Origin: VXYL01 sp965243095
GTDB lineage: Bacteria > Pseudomonadota > Gammaproteobacteria > Pseudomonadales > Azotimanducaceae
NCBI GenBank assembly: GCA_965243095.1
Contig: OZ251530.1
Location: 3,286,001-3,350,000 of the forward strand
DNA: 64,000 nt
Reading direction: 5' to 3'
Below, piece after piece: positions 43,866 through 52,759 of this stretch (position 1 is the stretch's first letter; the number at the start of each line of letters is the position of its first letter). The notes beneath the pieces were generated by a model. That model was not told the DNA's origin and made no database searches. It saw only the letters and a program-made list of their open reading frames with translations. Made by a program: the position numbers and the translations under genes.

Positions 43866-45019
43866 CGGGCGGCGGCCAACAGCGCCTCCACGCGATCCGT
43901 TCGCTCCCAAGTGAAGGTCTCCTCTTGGCGGCCGAAGTGCCCGTAGGCGGCCGTGGCGCGGAAGATCGGGCGCTTGAGGTCGAGCATGTCGATGATGCCG
44001 CGCGGCTTCAGGTCGAAACACTCGCGGATCAGCCCGGTGATGGCCGCGTCGTCGATGGTGCCGGTGCCGAAGGTGTTGACGGAAATGGAGGTGGGCGCCG
44101 CCTCGCCGATGGCGTAGCTCACTTGGATCTCGCAGCGTTTGGCCAGCCCCGCGGCCACCACGTTCTTCGCCACGTAGCGCCCGGCGTACGCGGCGGAACG
44201 ATCCACCTTGGACGGATCCTTGCCGGAGAAAGCGCCGCCGCCGTGCCGCGCCATGCCGCCGTAGGTGTCGGCGATGATCTTCCTGCCGGTGAGGCCGCAA
44301 TCCGCCACCGGGCCGCCGATCTCGAAGGCGCCGGCCGGATTGATGTGCATCCGCGTGTCGGCCGTCATCCAATTGCCCGGGATCACCGGCTTGATGATCT
44401 CCTCCACCACGGCCTCGCGCAGCGTCTGCAAGTTCACGCCCTGTTCGTGGTGGGTGGATAGCACGATGGCGTCCACCGCCACCGGCGCGCCGGCGGCGTC
44501 GTAGCGAACCGAGAGCTGGCTCTTGGCGTCGGCGCGGAGGAAATCCAGCCGGGAACGGCGCACTTCGGCGTGTTTCAGCATCAGCCGATGGGCGTAGGCG
44601 ATGGGCGCCGGCATGAGCGCGTCGGTCTCGTCCGTGGCGTAGCCGAACATGAGGCCCTGATCGCCGGCGCCCTGTTCGTGGTCTTCGGTTTCGTCCACGC
44701 CGCTGCCAATCTCCGGCGACTGGCGGCCCAGCGCGTTCACCACGGCGGCGGAATCGATGTCGTAGCCGGAAGCGGCGTCGCTGTAGCCCACGTCGTGGAC
44801 CACCTCGCGCACGAGCTTCTCCACATCCACCTGCGCCGCCGACCGCACCTCGCCGGCCACGACGACCAAGGCGCCCTTGAGCAAGGTCTCGCAAGCCACC
44901 CGCGAATCCGGGTCCTGCTCCAGCATGGCGTCCAAGACGGCATCGGAAATCTGGTCGGCCATCTTGTCGGGATGTCCCTCCGACACGGACTCCGAAGTGA
45001 ACACCGAATAATCGGACAT
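43862..45019 (-). CDS. metK: S-adenosylmethionine synthetase
   Basis: 385 aa, normal length. Makes SAM from methionine and ATP. Motifs: SESVSEGHPDKMADQISDAV, EQGAGDQGLMFGYATDET, FVIGGPxGD-equivalent FEIGGPVADCGLTGRKIIAD, and GGGAFSGKDPSKVDRSAAYA. ATG 45019 is chosen (MSDYSVF) with GGAGG upstream; the frame extends upstream but without protein-like sequence. It lies 49 nt after lnt on the same strand, too close for a SAH/SAM riboswitch of usual size. Confidence 0.97.
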   Translation of the reverse strand: MSDYSVFTSESVSEGHPDKMADQISDAVLDAMLEQDPDSRVACETLLKGALVVVAGEVRSAAQVDVEKLVREVVHDVGYSDAASGYDIDSAAVVNALGRQSPEIGSGVDETEDHEQGAGDQGLMFGYATDETDALMPAPIAYAHRLMLKHAEVRRSRLDFLRADAKSQLSVRYDAAGAPVAVDAIVLSTHHEQGVNLQTLREAVVEEIIKPVIPGNWMTADTRMHINPAGAFEIGGPVADCGLTGRKIIADTYGGMARHGGGAFSGKDPSKVDRSAAYAGRYVAKNVVAAGLAKRCEIQVSYAIGEAAPTSISVNTFGTGTIDDAAITGLIRECFDLKPRGIIDMLDLKRPIFRATAAYGHFGRQEETFTWERTDRVEALLAAAR

Positions 45020-45068
45020 AAGCCCCAACCCTCCTGCGAAGCGCGAGATTATAAGGCGTACCGGCTGG

Positions 45069-46577
45069 CTACCCGCTCCGCGCTCGCAGCCGCGCCCGCA
45101 TTCCGAGAACAAGCACGGCCAGCGGCCACGCGATCAGCACGGGCAGCAGCGGCGAGAACGGCGCGCGGGTGAACGGCGTGGTGCCGGTGGTGGCGTGGAT
45201 ATCGCCCTTCAGCACGCCGGCCTCGAATTGCGGCAGGCGGGCGGTCACCCCACCGCGTTCGTCGACGATGGCGGTGATGCCGTTGTTGGTGGCGCGCACG
45301 AGGAAGCGGCCGGTTTCCAGCGCCCTCATGCGGGCGATTTGCAAGTGCTGCGGCGGGCCGATGGACGCGCCGAACCACGTGTCGTTGCTCACCGTGGCGA
45401 GCAGCGCCGCCGACCGCGCCTGCTCGGCCACGGGGCGCGGATACGCCACCTCGTAGCAAATGGCCATGCCGATGGGCAAGCCCGCCGCCTGCAACAGCGG
45501 CTGGCGCTCCTCGCCGGCGGTCATGTGCGACATGGGCAGGTCGAAGAACGCGATCACGCCGCGCAGCAACCCGGCGAGCGGCACATATTCGCCGAACGGC
45601 ACGAGGCGGCGTTTGCGGTACACGCCGCCGCCGGTGGAGAGGGCCGCGTTGTGGTGCGACGCCGCGCCGCTGGCGGGGTCGGTGGTGGCGGTGGTTGCGC
45701 CCAGCACCAAGTCGGCGCGGGCGCCAACGCGCATGGCGGCAATGCGTTCGGCGTTGTGGTGGTGCGGCGCGGGAATGGCGGCCTCCGGCCAAAACACGAT
45801 GTCGCGGTTCCACACCGGCGCGGAAAGCGCCTCGTAGCGGGCAAGGGCCGCCCGCCAGCCTTCCGGCGTCCACTTCATCTCCTGCGGCAGATTGCCCTGC
45901 ACCAAAGCCACCGTGTGCTTCTCGCCGCGCTCGGTCCAAGAAACCGTGCCGAGCAGCCAGCCGCCCGCCCAGATCGCCGCGATGCCCGCCAACGCGCCAA
46001 ACCAACGCTTCGACCACGCCGCCGCCAGCGCCAAGGCCGCAGTCGATACCGCCGCCAGCGACACCAAGAGCACCCCGCCAACCGGCGCGTAACCGGCGAG
46101 CGGCGTGTCGAGGAAGCCGTAGCCGGCGAACAGCCACGGGAAGCCGGTGAGCAGCCAGGTGAACGTCCACTCCGTCACCAGCCACATCCACGCGAAATGC
46201 GCGGCTTGCAGCCAAACGCTGCCCTCCCTCCCCGCGCGCAGCCGATGGAACAACCAGCCGCCAACGCCGACGACGATCGCCAATCCGGCCACGAACAACG
46301 CCACCAACGCCGCCGCCAGCGGCGCTGGCGTCGGCCCGTAAACGTGAATGGAAACGTAGATCCACGATGCGCCGACGCCGTACTTGCCAATCCCGAAGCA
46401 CCAGCCGCCGAGGAACGCCTGTCGGCCCGTGCCGGCATTCCACAACACCCAGAACAGCCCGCCGGCCGAGACCAACACCAGCGGCCAAAGGTGAAACGGC
46501 GCGAGGCCGAGCGGCAGCAGCCCGCCGGCGAGAGCCGCAACCAGGCAAGCGCCCCAACGCGAATGGGTGTAGAACAT
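45069..46577 (-). CDS. lnt: Apolipoprotein N-acyltransferase
   Basis: 502-aa inner-membrane enzyme that adds the third acyl chain to lipoproteins. N-terminal helices (about eight) precede the nitrilase-like periplasmic domain, with the catalytic Glu in DIVFWPEAAIPAP, Lys in VYRKRRLVPFGEYVP and Cys in IGMAICYEVAYPRP. ATG 46577 is preferred over the upstream start, which reads through an inverted repeat. Relevant neighbours: two lipoprotein genes lie in the envelope cassette just upstream. Confidence 0.95.
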   Translation of the reverse strand: MFYTHSRWGACLVAALAGGLLPLGLAPFHLWPLVLVSAGGLFWVLWNAGTGRQAFLGGWCFGIGKYGVGASWIYVSIHVYGPTPAPLAAALVALFVAGLAIVVGVGGWLFHRLRAGREGSVWLQAAHFAWMWLVTEWTFTWLLTGFPWLFAGYGFLDTPLAGYAPVGGVLLVSLAAVSTAALALAAAWSKRWFGALAGIAAIWAGGWLLGTVSWTERGEKHTVALVQGNLPQEMKWTPEGWRAALARYEALSAPVWNRDIVFWPEAAIPAPHHHNAERIAAMRVGARADLVLGATTATTDPASGAASHHNAALSTGGGVYRKRRLVPFGEYVPLAGLLRGVIAFFDLPMSHMTAGEERQPLLQAAGLPIGMAICYEVAYPRPVAEQARSAALLATVSNDTWFGASIGPPQHLQIARMRALETGRFLVRATNNGITAIVDERGGVTARLPQFEAGVLKGDIHATTGTTPFTRAPFSPLLPVLIAWPLAVLVLGMRARLRARSG

Positions 46578-46587
46578 TTGGTGGATC

Positions 46588-46664
46588 CTGGGAGCGCGGG
46601 CGTCTCGCCCGCACTTTCGTTCAGGGGTGTTCACCTTTTGCGGGCGAGACGCCCGCGCTCCCAG
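46588..46664. repeat. Inverted pair of 25-nt palindromic repeats
   Basis: A 25-nt sequence (46588-46612, core GGGAGCGCGGGCGTCTCGCC) and its exact reverse complement (46640-46664) flank a 27-nt spacer. Each copy itself contains the hairpin GCGGGCG-TCT-CGCCCGC. The same core occurs at 24163-24187. Together they form a large potential cruciform between lnt and the PEGA/FGE gene. Outer bases GGTGG/CCACC extend the symmetry. Confidence 0.75.
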
Positions 46665-46685
46665 GGCCCGAACCACCGAGGCGTT

Positions 46686-48752
46686 TCACTCGGCGAAGCG
46701 GGCGATGCGGAAACCGACGTCCGGCCGCGCCTCGGTGTCGTAGTCTCGGTACGCCAAGCGCAGGTCCGTCACCGTGCCGCGCATCCAGCTAGCCCCGCGG
46801 ATGACGTGGTATTGGCCCACCTCCGGCCCCAGTGGATCCACGGTCTCGCCGCTTTCGCCCGGCGCGTAGAAGTCGTGGATCCACTCCGCCACGTTGCCGT
46901 CCAAGTCATGTACGCCCTTGTCGTTGGCGGCGAAGGTGCCCACCGGGGCGCTGACGATGTGGTTGTCGTTGTAGCCGAACACGATCCGCCCCACCACATG
47001 CGCCGCGGACTGGTCGGCGTAGTTGCCGAAGCGCTCCGGCGGCGGCAGCTTCGCGCCCCAGGCGAACCGGCGCGGCTCGTCGGTTTCCGGTTGGCTGCGC
47101 GCCGTCCACGCCCACTCCGCCTCGGTCGGCAGGCGATAGCCCAGCGCCTTGGCGTTGATGCCGGTGACGCGGCCATCGCTTTCGACGTAGAACGGCGCGA
47201 GGCCGTCCTGCTGGGAGAGCCAATTGCAGTAGCGCGCGGCGTCGTTCCACGCCACGTTCACCACCGGCTGATCGCCGCCGCTCAAGTCGAAGCTCTGGAA
47301 GCTGCCGGAGGCATGGTCGGCGGCGAAGGCCAGAAACTCCTTGTTGCTCACCTCGCGGCGGCCGAGATAGAACAGCCGCGTGAGTTTCGCGGTCCGCAGC
47401 ACCTCGTTGGCGCGCCGCCCGGGTTCCCGCCGCGACGCTCCCATGCGGATGGTTCCGGGCTCCAAGAGCACCAGCTCCTGACCTTGCGAAGTCGTGCGCA
47501 CCTTTCGCAGCGCCGCAAGCCGCGCCTCGGCCAGCGTGAGCAGGCGCACCTTGAGCTCCTGGGTGAAACCGGGCTGCGGCGTCACCGTCTTGCGAAAGCT
47601 CGCGTAGCCGGTCTTTTTGATCTCCACTTCGTGCGGCACGGCCGGCAGGTTCAGGGTGCCGCCGGCGGTGCCTTGGGGCTTGCCGTCGAGCACCAGTTCC
47701 GCATCCTCCGGTTGCACGACGATGGCCAGCTCGCCGTGCAGCCGGCGCAGGGTGAACGCGAATTCGCGCTCTTGACCCGGTTGGGTCTCGAACGACTTGC
47801 TCTGCGGCGCGTGGCCCACCTTGAACACGCGCAGCCGGTGGCGCTCGGCCGGGCGGGCGGCGAACTCCAACGGCGTCTCGCCCACATACGCGCCATCGAA
47901 GGTGACCCCCGCGCCGGACGGCTTCGAGCTCACGCGCACCAACCCATCGGCCCGCTGCAACGCGACCGGCGGCAGCGTGCGCTGCTCCCCGGCGCGAACG
48001 CGCAGGATGTCCTGCCACGTCTTGTGGCCCGCCAGGCGCACCGCAATGCGCCGCTCGCCGGCCAACACCGGCACCGGGCCCGGGGTCAAGGCGTCCACTG
48101 GCTCGTCGTCCACCGAGACCGAAGCGCCGGGCGGCGTGGTGGGAATGGTGACATCGGCCCAGTTCGGCGCCAAGGTGACGGAAACCGTCTGCTCGCGTTC
48201 CATGCCGACGACATCAAACTCCACGGTGGCCGGTTGGTAGCGGCTGCTGGCGATGGTGGCAACTTGCCGCCCGGCCGGCAGGCGCGTGGTGAACGGCGCC
48301 GCGCCGCTCTCCTCCACGCCCCAAACCTCCACCAACGCTTCCGCCGGATCCACCTCGAAGGTCACGATTCCGGGCAGCCGCGTGAGCTGAAACGCAACGG
48401 TTTGGTTGCTCGCCGCGCCCACGGTGATGCGCTGTTCCAGCGGGTGGTGGCCCGGCGCCGTCGCCCGCACCGAGTAGCGCCCGGCGCGCAGCAGGTGCGT
48501 CTGCGCGAACCAGACCGCGAAGCCGCCGTCCACGGCCACCTCCGCCGCTGGCGGATCGGTCTCGAAGCGAACGGACTTGGCGGTGAACAGGAACCACAGG
48601 AACCAAGCCACCACCAAGGCGACGCTCACGCCAACCGCGGCGGCGATGCGGCGCGGGGAAAGAAAACCCCAGCGCTTGCGGCCCTTGGCGGCGGTGGGCT
48701 CGAAGCGCACCGCTTGAATAGTCTCGCCGCCCGGCGGTGCCGTCTCGCTCAT
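46686..48752 (-). CDS. PEGA-repeat protein with a C-terminal FGE-sulfatase domain, membrane anchored
   Basis: 688 aa. A short cytoplasmic N-terminus and one membrane helix (IAAAVGVSVALVVAWFLWFL) lead to about five PEGA-type modules (residues about 60-400, e.g. GAGVTFDGAYVGETPLEF, AELVLDGKPQGTAGGTLNLP) and then an FGE-sulfatase domain (about 430-688: REVSNKEFLAFAADH, YRLPTEAEWAWTARS, DLDGNVAEWIHDFY, HVIRGASWMRGT, DVGFRIARF). Only one cysteine lies in the domain (AARYCNWLSQ), so the cysteine pair of true formylglycine-generating enzymes is absent and the domain is probably a binding module. ATG 48752 is chosen; TTG 48782 is possible. Last gene of a five-gene envelope cassette. Confidence 0.82.
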   Translation of the reverse strand: MSETAPPGGETIQAVRFEPTAAKGRKRWGFLSPRRIAAAVGVSVALVVAWFLWFLFTAKSVRFETDPPAAEVAVDGGFAVWFAQTHLLRAGRYSVRATAPGHHPLEQRITVGAASNQTVAFQLTRLPGIVTFEVDPAEALVEVWGVEESGAAPFTTRLPAGRQVATIASSRYQPATVEFDVVGMEREQTVSVTLAPNWADVTIPTTPPGASVSVDDEPVDALTPGPVPVLAGERRIAVRLAGHKTWQDILRVRAGEQRTLPPVALQRADGLVRVSSKPSGAGVTFDGAYVGETPLEFAARPAERHRLRVFKVGHAPQSKSFETQPGQEREFAFTLRRLHGELAIVVQPEDAELVLDGKPQGTAGGTLNLPAVPHEVEIKKTGYASFRKTVTPQPGFTQELKVRLLTLAEARLAALRKVRTTSQGQELVLLEPGTIRMGASRREPGRRANEVLRTAKLTRLFYLGRREVSNKEFLAFAADHASGSFQSFDLSGGDQPVVNVAWNDAARYCNWLSQQDGLAPFYVESDGRVTGINAKALGYRLPTEAEWAWTARSQPETDEPRRFAWGAKLPPPERFGNYADQSAAHVVGRIVFGYNDNHIVSAPVGTFAANDKGVHDLDGNVAEWIHDFYAPGESGETVDPLGPEVGQYHVIRGASWMRGTVTDLRLAYRDYDTEARPDVGFRIARFAE

Positions 48753-48789
48753 CTCCGTGGACGCGCCGCGCGCAGTGGCCAAGCGCGGG

Positions 48790-50385
48790 TCAAATGCGTT
48801 CCGTGCAGCGGATGTCCACCGGGCCCATGTCCGCCGCCAGCGTGATCTCCTTGCGCACGTCGCGGCAACCGTCGCGGCTGCCGACGATCACGTAGCGCCC
48901 CGGGCGCAGCGTCAACTCGACGCGGGCGAACACGCCCATGGCGCGCACCTTGTGGATGACGATGTCCGTCGCGCCATCGGAGGTGAGCACCAAGGGCACC
49001 GGCGTTGCGGCCCACTCCAGCACCGCCTGCAACTCCTCGACGCGGGCGCTCAACTGAGCGCTCGATTCCGCCTCGGCGGTGACGCGGGCGCGGGCCAGCA
49101 AATCGTGCGCGGCGGCGAACTCCTCGTTGGAGGAAAGCAGCGGCGGATCGTCGATGACGCGATCCATGGCGCGCGCCAGCGCCATCCTTGTACGCAGGCT
49201 GGCGCGGCCCTCGCGGGCGAAGCGCAGCGACGAGTCGATGGCCAGCGCCTCGTTGTAGCTGGCCAGCGCCGCCGGCCAATCCTCCGCTTCCGCCTGCGCC
49301 AACGCCGCGGTGCGCAAGGCGTCTATCCGCGCCACGATGCGCAGCTGTTCGGTTTCCTGCAAGCCGGCTTGGGCCGCGGCGTCGGCCGGGTGCTGGGCGA
49401 GAACGCGGTTGAATTCGCGCTGCGCCGCCTCGTGATCGCCCCGCTCCAACGCGCCGAAGGCGGCGGAAAGCACCCGCTTGCGCCACGCCTCCGAACGCGC
49501 CGCGGCGATGCTGCGGAAGCGGGCGTCCAGCCCGGGCGTCGCCGCATCCACCGCTCGCGCCTTCTCCAGCAGCTCCTGCGCTTGGTCGTGGTCGCCGCGC
49601 AAGGCGGCGCGATCGGCGTCGAGCACCAGCGTTGCGATTTCCGGCACGCGGGCGGCGCGGGCCTTGCCTTGGGTTACGCGGGCGTCGTCGGGGCGCAGTC
49701 GGGCGGCGCGTTCGAACGCTTCGACGGCACCCTCCTCGTCCAACGCCGCGAGCGCCGCGGCGCCATCCTTGAGCGCGGTGTCGAAGCGCCGGTTCGCGTC
49801 AGCCAGCAAAGCGCGCAGCGCCGCCACCGCCGCGGCGTACTCGCGGCCGGCGGCGGCGTAGTCCTCGTCGCGGAACAGCGCATCCCCGGCCAGGGCGCGA
49901 TCCTTGGCGGCGTCCAGTTCTGGCCCGCCCCAAACCCGTGCGTTGCGCTCGTCCTCCAAGAGCACTTGCAGGTCGAGAAAGCCGGTCAGCTCGTCTTGCG
50001 CGGCCTTTCGCTCCTGCGCCAAGGACATGGCCGCGAACGGCGGCGGCTCGTCGGCACGGGACGCCTTCGCGCGCGTTGGCACCGCCGAAGACGGCGGGGT
50101 TTGTTCCCCAGCTTGCGGCAGAAAAGTGCTCGGCAACGCGGCGCGGGTGTGTTCGACCACGCGCTGCGGCAGCAACAGCACGAACGCCGCCACCACCAGC
50201 AGCAGCGCCAACAATCCGCCGGCAAGCGGCGCGCGCAAACGTAGCCAACGACGGCTTTGCCGCTGCGCATCCCCGGTTGTTTGGGCACCGCTGGCGGACA
50301 GCGGCGCGGAGACCGGCTCGATGAGCGGGTCGTCGCCGAATCCCTGCGCCGCCGACGGCACCTCGGAACTGTCAGTTGGGGCCAT
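48790..50385 (-). CDS. Membrane-anchored TPR-repeat protein
   Basis: 531 aa. One membrane helix (LAGGLLALLLVVAAFVLLLP, about residues 55-75) follows a cytoplasmic tail, and a long periplasmic helical domain carries TPR-like repeats (AGDALFRDEDYAAAGREYAA; EEGAVEAFERAARLRPDDAR; EDWPAALASYNEALAIDSSL). The C-terminal 90 residues (LVLTSDGATDIVIHKVRAMG, RVELTLRPGRYVIVGSRDGC) are a beta-rich domain resembling PEGA. It shares topology with the PEGA/FGE protein, so the two probably act together in the periplasm. Its start overlaps the end of the lipoprotein gene by 14 bp. Confidence 0.72.
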   Translation of the reverse strand: MAPTDSSEVPSAAQGFGDDPLIEPVSAPLSASGAQTTGDAQRQSRRWLRLRAPLAGGLLALLLVVAAFVLLLPQRVVEHTRAALPSTFLPQAGEQTPPSSAVPTRAKASRADEPPPFAAMSLAQERKAAQDELTGFLDLQVLLEDERNARVWGGPELDAAKDRALAGDALFRDEDYAAAGREYAAAVAALRALLADANRRFDTALKDGAAALAALDEEGAVEAFERAARLRPDDARVTQGKARAARVPEIATLVLDADRAALRGDHDQAQELLEKARAVDAATPGLDARFRSIAAARSEAWRKRVLSAAFGALERGDHEAAQREFNRVLAQHPADAAAQAGLQETEQLRIVARIDALRTAALAQAEAEDWPAALASYNEALAIDSSLRFAREGRASLRTRMALARAMDRVIDDPPLLSSNEEFAAAHDLLARARVTAEAESSAQLSARVEELQAVLEWAATPVPLVLTSDGATDIVIHKVRAMGVFARVELTLRPGRYVIVGSRDGCRDVRKEITLAADMGPVDIRCTERI

Positions 50386-51658
50386 CGCCTCGGTCCGCCA
50401 AGGATTCGTCCGGCGCCGCGGCCGGAGGTTCGTCCACCGCTACACCGATTTCGGCCCCGAGTTCCTCGAAGTACACCTGCTGCAGGATGCGCCGCAACTC
50501 CTCGTATTGATCGTCCACCGTGCCTTGCAGCCGCAAGGTGCGATTTTCCAGTTCGATGGTGTGCGGCGCGATTTCCGCTTCCGCGGAGACGCCGAGTTCG
50601 CGCAGCGCTTCGGCGTGTACCCCGGCGCGGGCGTGTCCCGTCACCGCTTTGCGCACCAGCTGGGCGCCGCCGATGACGCTCACCGCGCCGCCCCAGCGGG
50701 TGCGCTTGTGGCCGCTGGTTTGCGCCAGCGCCCCGGCGGCGATGCCGGCGGCGCCGGCCCAGGCTTGCCGCCGCGCTTTGTCCCGCTCCTTGCGATAGGC
50801 GATGGCCTCGGTGTAGGTGGCTTGGCGCCAGCTTTGGTAGGTGGGGCGCATGCGCGTGTGGAACTGCTCGAAGTAGCCGTCCAGCGTGTCGATGAACAGG
50901 TATTCGCGCTCGCGCACCTTGCGCACGCGGCCGAGCATGGGGTCGTCCTCCGCCGGCAGCCGATTCAGCGCGAAGACGCCCGGTTCCGGTTCGGAAAGGT
51001 GCGTGGCGAAGGCGTCCGGCGCGAAGTCGCGGGCGAACTTCATTTCCGCGGTGGCGCGGATGGAGCGCACCTCGTCGTCGGACAAGCCCCGCCGATAGGC
51101 GAGCATGTCGTCCGCGACGCGGCGGTACACGGCTTGGAACGGGTCGATGTTGGGCGCGACGTCGTCGCGGTAGGCGAACTTGCTCGCCAGCGCCTCGTAG
51201 GTGTTGTCGAACCAGACCGTGCCGCGGGCGTCGCGCGCCTGCGCCCGCAGCACCAGCCGCTCGCCGTCCGAGTGTTCGATGACGCCGGAGAGCGTCACCT
51301 CCACGGCGTGCGTGGCGCGCGGCACCACGCGCACAGCGCCCCAGTTGCCGGTGGACTGGAGCATGTCCTTGGCGACGAAGGCCATGTAGTTGGCCTCGGC
51401 GCGGCGCACCTCGCGGGTGATGTTGCGTTCCGCTTGCTCCTCGTAGGCGTCCGGCACGTTGGCGTCGAACACCGCCACGCCCACGTCGAGCAGCAGATCC
51501 TCGTCCAATTCGGCGGATTGCTGCGGCGCGGTGAGGTCCACGGTGCGCACGGTGTGCGACGCGCAGCCGAGCAGCGCCATGCCCAGGGCAGCGCTCGCCA
51601 ACCCGCGCAATGCCGAGCGGCGCAACCGGCTTGGCGCGTGGAGTTTGCGACCGGGCAT
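50372..51658 (-). CDS. Lipoprotein of unknown function
   Basis: 428 aa. A signal peptide with lipobox (LASAALGMALLGCASH, cleavage before Cys) marks it as a lipoprotein. A conserved-looking domain follows (LLLDVGVAVFDANVPDAYEE, AEANYMAFVAKDMLQSTGNW, RVVPRATHAVEVTLSGVIEH), which suggests a solute- or partner-binding fold. A central helical region (YQSWRQATYTEAIAYRKERD) ends in a small glycine-alanine hydrophobic stretch. I do not recognise a family. ATG 51658 is chosen to give the signal peptide. Located in the PEGA/FGE cassette. Confidence 0.68.
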   Translation of the reverse strand: MPGRKLHAPSRLRRSALRGLASAALGMALLGCASHTVRTVDLTAPQQSAELDEDLLLDVGVAVFDANVPDAYEEQAERNITREVRRAEANYMAFVAKDMLQSTGNWGAVRVVPRATHAVEVTLSGVIEHSDGERLVLRAQARDARGTVWFDNTYEALASKFAYRDDVAPNIDPFQAVYRRVADDMLAYRRGLSDDEVRSIRATAEMKFARDFAPDAFATHLSEPEPGVFALNRLPAEDDPMLGRVRKVREREYLFIDTLDGYFEQFHTRMRPTYQSWRQATYTEAIAYRKERDKARRQAWAGAAGIAAGALAQTSGHKRTRWGGAVSVIGGAQLVRKAVTGHARAGVHAEALRELGVSAEAEIAPHTIELENRTLRLQGTVDDQYEELRRILQQVYFEELGAEIGVAVDEPPAAAPDESLADRGDGPN

Positions 51659-51681
51659 GTGACGAGAAAGCACGAACGCCG

Positions 51682-52746
51682 CTAGCGGCGGGACTTGTAG
51701 CGTTCGTATTCCTTCCACAACTGTTCCTTGAGTTCGGGATCGGTTTCTTTCTCCGCGGCCTCGCGGATTTGCCGCGCCACCACGTCGTCGTCGCGGGCGT
51801 CCGGCGTGTCCGGCGGCGGCGGCGTGGGCGGCTTCGGCGCACTAACCGGCGCTTTCGGAGCCACCGAGCGTTGGCCGGTGCCGGACCCGGGTTCGCCTTC
51901 GCTTTCGCTAGCGCCCGTGCCCAACGGATCGCGGTTCGCCGCGGCCGCCCGTCGCTCGGCGGCGAGACGTTCGCGCAGAATCTCGCCATCGAAATCGCCC
52001 AAGGCTTCCGCCAAGGCGTCGCCTGCCGCATCGGGTGACTGGCCATTGCCATCGGCGGCGTTCGCCGCCGCGCCTTCCCCTTCGCCACCCCCTTCTTCAG
52101 CGCCGCCGTCGCCGCTGCCGGGCACTTCCGGCAGATCTTGGCTCACTTCCCAATCGCCGTCCTCGGTACCATCGCTGCCATCGCCGGCGTCCGCCGCGCC
52201 CGCGGCATCGCCATCGCCGCCGTTCGCATCCGCCGTCGCACCGCCCGACGTGCCATCGTCGCCGGCGGCCGAACCGCTCACAACGCCGGATGCGCCCCCG
52301 CCACCGCCGCCAGAAGAACCTTGCGCGGAACTAGGCGACGCACCCTGGTCGCCGCTTTGACCAGACGAGTCGCCACCGGACGAGTCGCCACCAGGCGAAC
52401 CTGGCGAAGGCAACCCCGGAGAGGGCAGCCCGGGGGACGGAAGCCCCGGCAGCCCAGGAGAAGGCAGCCCCGGAGAAGGCAAGCCGCCCGGGGAAGGCAA
52501 ACCGGGCGAGGGCAAGCCGCTACTCGGCCCGGGCAATCCGGGCATGCCGCCGGACGGCGCACCGGACGGGCCGGGCAGGGACGGCACCGGCAAGCCGCCA
52601 ACGGATGGCACACCGGGCCGTTTCGGTTGCGGCAGCGTGCCCTTCGCGCACCCGCTGATCCAAACCAAGCCGCCAAGCGCTAGCGACAACGCCAACAACT
52701 TGCTAAACAACCCGCCCCAACGGGGGTTCCTACTCGATCGCATCAT
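51682..52746 (-). CDS. Lipoprotein with GLPSP collagen-like repeats and low-complexity stalk
   Basis: 354 aa. Lipobox at ALGGLVWISGCAKG, then a proline/glycine stretch with GLPSP units (about ten), then a Ser/Gly/Asp/Glu-rich disordered region (GSSGGGGGGASG, GDGSDGTEDGDWEV), and a charged C-terminal tail (DVVARQIREAAEKETDPELK then EQLWKEYERYKSRR) that looks helical. The composition suggests a flexible stalk that reaches across the periplasm or cell wall. AGGAGG precedes tandem ATG codons at 52746. Copy number of the 15-bp unit could vary. In the cassette between a TPR/TonB-like gene and another lipoprotein. Confidence 0.72.
   Translation of the reverse strand: MMRSSRNPRWGGLFSKLLALSLALGGLVWISGCAKGTLPQPKRPGVPSVGGLPVPSLPGPSGAPSGGMPGLPGPSSGLPSPGLPSPGGLPSPGLPSPGLPGLPSPGLPSPGLPSPGSPGGDSSGGDSSGQSGDQGASPSSAQGSSGGGGGGASGVVSGSAAGDDGTSGGATADANGGDGDAAGAADAGDGSDGTEDGDWEVSQDLPEVPGSGDGGAEEGGGEGEGAAANAADGNGQSPDAAGDALAEALGDFDGEILRERLAAERRAAAANRDPLGTGASESEGEPGSGTGQRSVAPKAPVSAPKPPTPPPPDTPDARDDDVVARQIREAAEKETDPELKEQLWKEYERYKSRR
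52385..52535. repeat. 15-bp tandem repeat encoding GLPSP units
   Basis: Degenerate 15-bp units (pattern GGCAAGCCGGGCGAG on the plus strand) run through the Pro/Gly region of the lipoprotein gene; unit changes are mostly third-base, so the peptide is kept constant. Confidence 0.55.
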
Positions 52747-52759
52747 GCTTACGCCTCCT

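Noticed and set aside
45020..45068. SAM/SAH riboswitch before metK
   Set aside because: Only 49 nt separate lnt and metK on the same strand, too short for a known SAM or SAH riboswitch, and no matching motif was seen.
45195..48845. A 1216-aa rightward open frame opposite lnt and the PEGA/FGE gene
   Set aside because: Arises from codon bias in GC-rich DNA; the sequence is rich in Arg, His, Gln and Ala without domain pattern, while the opposite strand encodes recognisable proteins.
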